DNA of 12,757 bases, taken from contig VSPO01000103.1 in NCBI GenBank assembly GCA_009775375.1, positions 1 to 12,757 on the forward strand, read 5' to 3'. The stretch comes from Muribaculaceae bacterium. Its GTDB lineage: Bacteria; Bacteroidota; Bacteroidia; Bacteroidales; Muribaculaceae. Positions 1 through 4,863 of the stretch are shown one piece after another (the first letter of the stretch is position 1; every line of letters starts with the position of its first letter). The notes below the pieces were generated by a model. The model made no database searches and had not been told where the DNA came from. It worked only from the letters and a program-made list of their open reading frames with translations. The position numbers and the translations under genes are program-made.

Positions 1-132
1 CATAGCGAAGACATGGAGCGTCTGCGTCAGTCACATAGCGAAGACATGGAGCGTCTGCGTCAGTCACATAGCGAGGACATGGAGAACCTCAGGAAATCAC
101 ATGCCGAAGAGATGGAAAAGATGCGGCTGTCG
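1..132 (+). repeat. 33-bp coding tandem repeat (hendecad coiled coil)
   Basis: There are four consecutive 33-bp units at 1-33, 34-66, 67-99 and 100-132. Units 1 and 2 are identical in DNA, unit 3 differs by several substitutions and unit 4 is more diverged. Each encodes 11 residues with the pattern H-(S/A)-E-(D/E)-M-E-x-(L/M)-R-x-S. The array probably continues left of the window. Identical adjacent units suggest recent duplication by slippage, which would change the length of the TnpC coiled coil in 11-residue steps. Confidence 0.9.
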
Positions 133-301
133 TTTGAGAGAAGGCTCGACCGTATGGCCGAGGCCAACGCGGGACTGGCCTCGCAGCTCGGCGATGCGTT
201 GGCGTCCGGAAAGCTTGCAAGAGCCAGGAAGTACGCAAGGTCATCCGAACAGCGCAATCTGCTGAACAACCGCAAGGGAGTGAACCGGACGGAGGAAGAG
301 A

Positions 302-1687
302 ATGACTCTGACGGCACTCCGCCTGCCGGCTCCGGCCGGCAGGCGGAGTGCCGATGCGGAAAACACGAAATCCAAAGGTAAGGCCAGAGCCAAAGGAAAG
401 CCTGAGGGCAAGGCCCGCTTCGACGAGGTGGTGGAGCATCCGATGGAAGAGAATATGGTCCTTCCCGAAGGTGCGAGACTCCTTCCGGGCGAGATGTGGT
501 TTGAGGTGGTCGAATACATACCGGGACGCACCGCATGTCACCGTTACCCGTACAGGCGCTATGTACTGGAACTTCCTGAAGACGCAGACAAGGAAACCGT
601 GTTCGGCGACACGCTGCCTTCGGGGATACGCGCCAAATGCCCGGTGGCCGGCTGTATGCTGTCGGCGCCAATGATCGCGTTCATAATGACGCAGAAGTAC
701 GCCTATCATCTTCCTCAGAAACGTGTCAGGATGATGCTCCGCGACATGGGGGCGCATATACCGCGCACCACGCTCAACCGCTTTTACATGCAGGGTGCCG
801 ACGCATTGCTGGCAATGCTCGGGGAAACCTTCCGCGACGAGGTGCGGAAAGGCGGGTATTTTATGGTTGACGAGACCCTGCAGACAGTCGGGGTGGACAA
901 TAGGGAACTCGGGCGCAGGTATATGAACCGCTATCTGTGGGAGTTCTACAACAGGGAGAAAGGCCTGGTGGAATATGTCTATGAGGAGGGAAGCCGGGGA
1001 CAGAACGTACTGAGGTCATTCTTTGACTCTGATCCACAGACATTGGAAATGCTGATATCATGCGACGGATACAACGCCTACCGGCTCTTCGACTCCGATG
1101 AGTACCCCGGGGTGACCGTCGTCGGATGCTGGACACATGAGCGCCGGAACTTCATCGATGCGCTTCCCTCATGCCGCAAGCCGTGCGGGGAGATGATCTC
1201 CATGACAGGAGGTCTCTTCGAAAACGAGGCGGTATGTGCGGAACTGGGCTTTACCGAAGACAACAGGCTGGCTTATCGCAAAAAGAACACAAAGCCCCTC
1301 CTCGACACGATAAAGGCCGCCGCCGACAGGATGTGGAACGATCCCGGGCTTATGGCGGTCGGACTGCTCAAAAAGGCCGTGGGGTACCTCCGTAATCAAT
1401 GGGACCACCTGTCCAATATCCTGAAGTCCGGTGTCCCTGAGATATCCAACAACCTGTCCGAACAGCGGGTCAAGCCGATAAAGCTCTCGCTTAAGAACTG
1501 CCTGAACATCGGGAGTGAGGAAGCGGCAAAAAAACATGCCTTCATGCATTCTCTTGCCGAGAGCAGCCGGTTGTGCTCGGTCAACATAGCCGACTACTTC
1601 ACGAGTCTGTTCAGACATGCAAGGTCGACCCTGTCTTCAGACGACCTGCGCGGGTTGCTTCCCAACCATTACACCGCAAAATGTTAA
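302..1687 (+). CDS. tnpC: IS66-family transposase TnpC, catalytic part (frame-separated from its N-terminus)
   Basis: This is the DDE transposase domain of IS66 (DDE_Tnp_IS66), which catalyses strand cleavage and transfer at the element ends. Counting from the ATG at 302, the candidate catalytic residues are Asp190 (YFMVDETLQT), Asp255 (LISCDGYNAY) and Glu387 (SNNLSEQRVKPIKLSLKN), all in their usual contexts. The C-terminus (about 430-461) resembles the small IS66 C-terminal domain. Family-like sequence starts near residue 17. The first 16 residues are read through the hairpin at 312-353 and are probably not ancestral. The ATG at 302 is preceded by the purine-rich GGAGGAAGAGA, so re-initiation is conceivable, although Bacteroidota rely little on Shine-Dalgarno pairing. 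The catalytic half has no internal stop or frameshift, so the break is likely recent. Identity is firm; activity is doubtful. Confidence 0.85.
   Translation: MTLTALRLPAPAGRRSADAENTKSKGKARAKGKPEGKARFDEVVEHPMEENMVLPEGARLLPGEMWFEVVEYIPGRTACHRYPYRRYVLELPEDADKETVFGDTLPSGIRAKCPVAGCMLSAPMIAFIMTQKYAYHLPQKRVRMMLRDMGAHIPRTTLNRFYMQGADALLAMLGETFRDEVRKGGYFMVDETLQTVGVDNRELGRRYMNRYLWEFYNREKGLVEYVYEEGSRGQNVLRSFFDSDPQTLEMLISCDGYNAYRLFDSDEYPGVTVVGCWTHERRNFIDALPSCRKPCGEMISMTGGLFENEAVCAELGFTEDNRLAYRKKNTKPLLDTIKAAADRMWNDPGLMAVGLLKKAVGYLRNQWDHLSNILKSGVPEISNNLSEQRVKPIKLSLKNCLNIGSEEAAKKHAFMHSLAESSRLCSVNIADYFTSLFRHARSTLSSDDLRGLLPNHYTAKC
312..353. repeat. 19-bp perfect hairpin with UNCG-type tetraloop at the tnpC frame break
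   Basis: Bases 312-330 and 335-353 are perfectly complementary (arm CGGCACTCCGCCTGCCGGC) around the loop TCCG. In RNA this is a C(UCCG)G tetraloop, one of the most stable loop classes. It lies exactly where TnpC changes from frame 1 to frame 2. It has no U-tract, so it is not a normal intrinsic terminator. It may be a small inserted palindrome or an inverted duplication of one arm. Confidence 0.85.
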
Positions 1688-1786
1688 AATCACTTCGTCA
1701 GTAAGATTTTTTTAATGACATGAAAAATTAAAGTGTCCGAAACTTCGGGTACTTAAGAAAGTCATGCGCCATATGGGACGTTTACC

Positions 1787-2192
1787 CTCTGCGCCTCTGC
1801 GTGAGATAACCAAAAAACCTCTGCGTAACTCTGCGCCTCCGCGTGAGATAACCCAAAAAACTCCGCGAAACTCTGCGCCTTCGCGTGAGATAACAAAAAA
1901 ACTCCGCGAAACTCTGCGCCTCCGCGTGAGATAACCAAAAAAACTCCGCGAAACTCTGCGCCTTCGCGTGAGATAACAAAAAAACTCCGTGTACCTCTGC
2001 GCCTCCGCGTGAGATTAATAAAAAACCTCCGCGAAACTCTGCGCCTCTGCGTGAGATAACTAAAAACCTCCGCGAAACTCTGCGCCTCCGCGTGAGATAA
2101 CCAAAAAACCTCCGCGAAACTCTGCGCCTTCGCGTGAGATAACCAAAAAACCTCCGCGAAACTCTGCGCCTCCGCGTGAGATTAATAAAAAT
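1787..2192. repeat. Tandem array of ~10 direct repeats, 41-42 bp each (minisatellite)
   Basis: Nine full units begin at 1787, 1829, 1871, 1912, 1954, 1995, 2037, 2078 and 2120, with a partial tenth at 2162. Lengths are 42, 42, 41, 42, 41, 42, 41, 42 and 42. Each unit starts CTCTGCGCCTCCGCGTGAGA, continues with TAACC or similar and a run of five to seven A, and ends CTCCGCGAAA. On the other strand each unit holds three copies of a CGC(G/A)GAG heptamer. The mixture of 41- and 42-bp units breaks any reading frame, so the array does not encode a protein. There are no unique spacers, so it is not a CRISPR. Together with 1688-1786 and 2193-2342 it fills the 655-base gap between tnpC and the ATPase gene. 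The 2193-2255 stretch is AT-rich and otherwise featureless. Confidence 0.93.
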
Positions 2193-2255
2193 CCTTCATA
2201 AATTTTTTACCAACTTATTTTTTACGCTTACTTAACTGCAAAAACATAACAAATT

Positions 2256-2337
2256 GAAGTCGTTTCGGAGCGTTTTCCTCAAAATAACAATAATCCCCAA
2301 ATTCCCGTGCCTATCTTTGCAGTCTCAAAACGACTTC
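2256..2337. promoter_or_regulatory. 10-bp inverted repeat bracketing the ATPase promoter
   Basis: GAAGTCGTTT (2256-2265) and AAACGACTTC (2328-2337) are perfect inverted copies separated by 62 bases, with the -7 box at 2312-2319 between them. The right arm lies between the predicted transcription start and the ATG. The position suits an operator or autoregulatory site, for instance bound by the helix-turn-helix of the encoded protein. That role is inference. Confidence 0.4.
2312..2319 (+). promoter_or_regulatory. Bacteroidota-type -7 promoter box for the RepA-like ATPase gene
   Basis: TATCTTTG followed by C matches the Bacteroidota sigma(ABfr) -7 consensus TAnnTTTG. No good TTG -33 box is visible about 20 bases upstream. 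The predicted transcription start near 2325 lies 15-20 bases before the ATG at 2343 and excludes the GTG at 2307 as a start. Confidence 0.65.
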
Positions 2338-2342
2338 TAATT

Positions 2343-3905
2343 ATGAATACCAAAGAAATCATCTACATCGACCTCTCTTCCGGCTCCTTCTTCCTCAAGG
2401 ACTGGCAATACTATTTCGCCGAACTCGTAGCGACTGCCAACCATGATTGGGTAGACTCCGACGATTGCCCCGTGTCAATCGTCGATGGAATCCTTTACCT
2501 CCACGATGCCAATGACTGCGAAATCCAAGAGGCAGCACGCCCCCTCAACGAAATCCTGCTGATGACCAAACTAATCAGCGATTTTAAAGAACAGGCAGGC
2601 CACAGTCTGCCTGACCAGAATTACATAAAGATCGGACGTATTATCGCTGACAAGCTCCGCGAGATTAAGCAAATTCAGAATGCGGAATCTGAGTGCCAAG
2701 TCTCCTCGCTGACAAAAGGGAAAAGCGACAAGGTCTCCCAAATCATCCCGGAGGAAGTCCATTCCCTGAAATCGGGAATGGATTGGATTCAATGTTCCCA
2801 CAATTCCCCTGCAAAAGAATATCTATGGCCCAACCTATGGCGCGAAAATGAAATTTGTCTCCTTTTTGCCGATTCCAACGTCGGTAAAAGTGTATTCGCT
2901 TGCCAGATGGCTTTCGAAATCGCAAAATCCCGACCCGTAATCTATTTTGACTACGAACTCGACTCAACAGAATTCGCGGCACGCTATGCCGGTACGCCCG
3001 AATGTCCATCCCCTGTCCCTGATAATTTCTTCCGTTGCGAGCCCGATAGAAGTGTATTCCTTCTTCCCGATGTAGAGAACTTGATCTTCTCTGATATTGA
3101 GAAGATTGTCGCAAATCAAAACGCCAAGGTCATTATCATTGACAATCTGACGTATATATTGACGAATGCCTCAAGTTCCCTCTCCGCATCTGTCTTGATG
3201 TACAAGCTTAAACAGCTGAGTCAGAAATACGGCCTCTCAATCCTTGTGATTGCCCACGCTTCCAAACGTAATCTCAGAAAACCAATATCTCAAAACGACC
3301 TCGCCGCCAACAAAAAGCTATTCAATTTCTCCGATTCCTGTTTCGCACTCGCCCGCAGCATCCGAGATTCGTCGATTGTCTACCTCAAGCAACTAAAAGC
3401 ACGCGCCGATAAAATCAGCTATGGTGCCGACAACGTCATGCTTATGGAAATGAACGGCTCCGGCAACTGGCTACATTTCGACACCGTGGGCTTCGATCTT
3501 GAATCAAACCATCACCTCGAAACAAAATCTCAAGAATTGCAACGCCTGAAGTCGCAAATCCAATCCCTCTCCTCTCAAGGACTCACTCAACGCGAAATTG
3601 CCAAAATCCTATGCATCTCCTCGACAAAAGTCAACAAACTCATCAACGCTCCCGAGCCCGACATAGAGCCCCAGGTTCCCGAGCCTGCGACCCCCTGTCC
3701 GATCAAGTCCGGCATGGAGCGCACGGCCTCCGGCCTGCGCCTACCGTCCGACCACGTCCCTAATGAAGACCAGCCCCAATCCAAATCAGAACAAAAATTC
3801 TCAAATCGGGACAAAATTCTTCAAAACGTAACACTTTCATTTTCTAAAACAAAACGGAATTTTAAAAAAAAGAACAAAAGTAAAATAAATCGGAACAAGG
3901 GCTAA
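2343..3905 (+). CDS. RepA-like / AAA_25-type P-loop ATPase with C-terminal helix-turn-helix
   Basis: The 520-residue product has a RecA/RepA-like hexameric ATPase core of the kind found in plasmid, phage and integrated-element proteins. The Walker A region is ADSNVGKS at residues 176-183, where Ala replaces the usual first Gly. Walker B is VIIID at 263-267, and a conserved-looking VIAHASKR follows at 302-309. Residues 1-165 form an N-terminal region I do not recognise. A helix-turn-helix of resolvase or sigma-region-4 type (QGLTQREIAKILCISSTKVN) lies at 412-431. The tail is Pro-rich, then carries an 18-residue stretch (455-472) encoded by a REP-like element, and ends in a very Lys-rich basic segment (502-519). 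The ATG at 2343 is chosen because the GTG at 2307 lies upstream of the -7 box. Base composition is more AT-rich than in the genes to the right. A helicase or initiation role in a former mobile replicon is plausible. Regulation of DNA transactions by its HTH is an alternative. Confidence 0.8.
   Translation: MNTKEIIYIDLSSGSFFLKDWQYYFAELVATANHDWVDSDDCPVSIVDGILYLHDANDCEIQEAARPLNEILLMTKLISDFKEQAGHSLPDQNYIKIGRIIADKLREIKQIQNAESECQVSSLTKGKSDKVSQIIPEEVHSLKSGMDWIQCSHNSPAKEYLWPNLWRENEICLLFADSNVGKSVFACQMAFEIAKSRPVIYFDYELDSTEFAARYAGTPECPSPVPDNFFRCEPDRSVFLLPDVENLIFSDIEKIVANQNAKVIIIDNLTYILTNASSSLSASVLMYKLKQLSQKYGLSILVIAHASKRNLRKPISQNDLAANKKLFNFSDSCFALARSIRDSSIVYLKQLKARADKISYGADNVMLMEMNGSGNWLHFDTVGFDLESNHHLETKSQELQRLKSQIQSLSSQGLTQREIAKILCISSTKVNKLINAPEPDIEPQVPEPATPCPIKSGMERTASGLRLPSDHVPNEDQPQSKSEQKFSNRDKILQNVTLSFSKTKRNFKKKNKSKINRNKG
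3707..3757 (+). repeat. REP-like palindromic element, copy A (in frame inside the ATPase gene)
   Basis: The 51-bp segment begins GTCCGGCATGGAGCGCA and ends CCTACCG...CCACGT. Its core, GCGCACGGCCTCCGGCCTGC plus GC (3719-3740), is an imperfect palindrome built on GCGC...GGCC...GGCC...GCGC. It matches copy B (3921-3973, opposite orientation) with five mismatches and a 2-base gap. It encodes residues 455-472 (KSGMERTASGLRLPSDHV) without breaking the frame. Confidence 0.85.
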
Positions 3906-3920
3906 TCCATGACGGATTGT

Positions 3921-3973
3921 ACGTGGGCGGATCCGGTAGGCGCTGGCCTCAGGCCATGCGCTCCATGCCGGAC
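3921..3973 (-). repeat. REP-like palindromic element, copy B (inverted relative to copy A)
   Basis: The element lies 16 bases past the ATPase stop codon. Its core (3932-3972) is an imperfect palindrome: outer arms TCCGG/CCGGA, then GCGC/GCGC, then TGGCCT/AGGCCA around a single C, with short bulges. Head-to-head pairs of similar palindromes about 160 bases apart recall REP/BIME pairs of other bacteria. I see no RAYT-type transposase in the window. Confidence 0.85.
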
Positions 3974-3988
3974 GTGCGCATAGTAATT

Positions 3989-4016
3989 GAGGGACAGGCT
4001 TCCAAGCCTGCCCCTC
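3989..4016. terminator. Hairpin between convergent genes, possible bidirectional terminator
   Basis: GAGGGACAGGCTT (3989-4001) pairs with AAGCCTGCCCCTC (4004-4016) with one mismatch and a 2-base gap. The hairpin sits between the convergent ATPase gene (ends 3905) and the minus-strand CW_7 gene (ends 4043). Neither side has a strong U-tract, so termination is only inferred from position. Confidence 0.4.
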
Positions 4017-4042
4017 TTACAGGATTAGGATTATATGGTGGG

Positions 4043-4654
4043 TTACTCGTGGAGAATCTCGTTGACGCGCTCCTGCACGGCAGCATAGTCGGCGCCGAGG
4101 GCGGCTTTGCGGTCGGGGTTGTTGCCGAAGTCTCCGTGTATCACTTCGCGAGCCTCGCGCTCGATACGGTCGTCGTAGGCGCTACCGGAAGCAGCGGAGG
4201 CGGAAGCCTGTGCCGCTGTAGTGGTTGCCGACGCCATTCTCTGTTTGGCTGCAGGAGCGGTCTGCTGAGTTGCGGCGTCGACGGTTTCCGCGCCTTCACT
4301 GACGTAATATAGCTTTACCGTCTCGCCCTGCTCTCGGGCGGGAGCGACGGAAGCGAGCCTGTCGCCATTGCGCGACGCCAGTGGCGAACCATCGTGGCTA
4401 AGAAGACCCACCACCATTATGCAGATGGCAAAGACGGCGGCGATGCCTATAAGCCAGCCCAGACCTTTCGTGCTGCGCTTCTCATTATTTTCTATCGAAT
4501 CGGCCACGGTCTCCTCCATCTCGACCTCTTCCAATTCGCGTGCGCTATAGTCGGGTATCTCCTTCCTTTCGTTCATCCTTCTGACGCCTCTTACGAAATC
4601 CTTCCTGAATTCCGCTTCCGCGTTTTTGTTAAAATCAGTGCTTTTCATAATCAT
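4043..4654 (-). CDS. Single-pass membrane protein with C-terminal CW_7/Cpl-7-like domain
   Basis: The 203-residue protein starts with a charged, probably cytosolic region (1-64). One transmembrane helix follows at about 65-86 (GLGWLIGIAAVFAICIMVVG). Next is an Ala/Thr/Ser/Gln-rich linker (about 120-160) typical of extracytoplasmic spacers. The last ~42 residues (161-202) contain REAREVIHGDFGNNPDRK and YAAVQERVNEIL. These resemble the CW_7 repeat first described in the Cpl-7 phage lysozyme, which binds peptidoglycan muropeptide. I infer an inner-membrane protein whose periplasmic end touches the cell wall. No enzymatic domain is present. The ATG at 4648 (MKST) is an equally good start. It is separated from the dipeptidase gene upstream by about 209 bases containing a hairpin terminator, so it is probably a separate unit. 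The function is otherwise unknown to me. Confidence 0.75.
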   Translation of the reverse strand: MIMKSTDFNKNAEAEFRKDFVRGVRRMNERKEIPDYSARELEEVEMEETVADSIENNEKRSTKGLGWLIGIAAVFAICIMVVGLLSHDGSPLASRNGDRLASVAPAREQGETVKLYYVSEGAETVDAATQQTAPAAKQRMASATTTAAQASASAASGSAYDDRIEREAREVIHGDFGNNPDRKAALGADYAAVQERVNEILHE

Positions 4655-4785
4655 TTGTTTTTAATAGTGAGTATATCAAATACACCGGCAGCAGCGATGC
4701 ACGCCGATGATTTCCCCGAAAAGATCCGAAGAGCTCAATCCATGGCAGACTGATTCTGCGGCGTCTGTTTACAATATAATAAGGA

Positions 4786-4813
4786 ATCGCCCCCGTCGGT
4801 TGACGGAGGCGAT
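4786..4813 (-). terminator. Terminator hairpin downstream of the C69 dipeptidase gene
   Basis: ATCGCCCCCGTC (4786-4797) and GACGGAGGCGAT (4802-4813) form a 12-bp stem with one mismatch and a GGTT loop on the plus strand (AACC on the minus). It starts about 50 bases past the minus-strand dipeptidase stop. The sequence after it in that direction is T-rich (TCCTTATTATATTG). The plus side is also T-rich, so it could act both ways. The rest of 4655-4863 shows no gene. Confidence 0.6.
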
Positions 4814-4863
4814 ATTGTTTTATAGAAATTTAGCATTCTGCGGAAGAGCGCTCCCGCGTAATT

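Larger units (their letters stand above)
1..381 (+). pseudogene. tnpC: IS66 transposase TnpC, N-terminal coiled-coil fragment (5' partial, ends at frame break)
   Basis: The frame is open from base 1 and stops at 379-381. Residues encoded by 1-132 are four 11-residue repeats (HSEDMERLRQS twice, then HSEDMENLRKS and HAEEMEKMRLS). They form a charged hendecad coiled coil of the type that commonly occupies the N-terminus of IS66 TnpC. The following stretch (KLARARKYARSSEQRNLLNN, about 212-271) is the usual linker before the catalytic part. After residues DGTPP the frame runs into the hairpin at 312-353 and gives an Arg/Cys-rich tail that does not look like the family. The normal continuation (DAENTKSKGKARAKG) is found in the +1 frame from about base 350. 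I read this as the 5' half of one gene broken by a small insertion or rearrangement. Separate expression of the fragment is not excluded. Confidence 0.75.
1..1687 (+). mobile_element. IS66-family insertion sequence, 3' part (left end outside window)
   Basis: The segment carries an IS66-type transposase (TnpC) reading rightward and already open at base 1, so the left terminus and any tnpA/tnpB genes lie upstream of the window. The coding region is in two frames that meet near 302-381, at a perfect hairpin (312-353), so this copy is probably defective. The right terminal inverted repeat could not be placed with confidence. The sequence after the stop (1688-1786) contains a small palindrome (CCGAAACTTCGG, about 1738-1749) but no copy of the left end is available for comparison. 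The 1687 boundary is therefore the end of the coding region, not a mapped IS end. Confidence 0.85.

Noticed and set aside
302..381. Programmed -1 frameshift in tnpC
   Set aside because: The catalytic frame is +1 relative to the N-terminal frame. The frame-1 peptide already diverges from the family at the hairpin, which suggests damage rather than recoding.
1782..1979. Minus-strand open frame across the tandem repeats (LSHAEAQSFAEFF-type peptide)
   Set aside because: It is a by-product of the repeat. 41-bp units shift the frame within the array, and there is no start context or conserved domain.
1787..2192. CRISPR-like regular repeats
   Set aside because: The units are contiguous, with no unique spacers between them and no cas genes nearby. 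The whole 41-42-bp unit repeats.
2225..2231. CGCTTAC as the right terminus of the IS66 element
   Set aside because: It resembles the terminal heptamer I associate with IS66 ends, but a 7-mer is weak evidence. It would place the repeat array inside the IS, and no left end or target duplication is available to confirm it.
2307..2342. Upstream starts for the ATPase (GTG 2307), and similarly gapA (TTG 7221) and the wecA-like gene (GTG 8493)
   Set aside because: The 2307 start lies upstream of the -7 box. The gapA extension adds non-family residues. For wecA the ATG at 8499, two codons on, is the better start.
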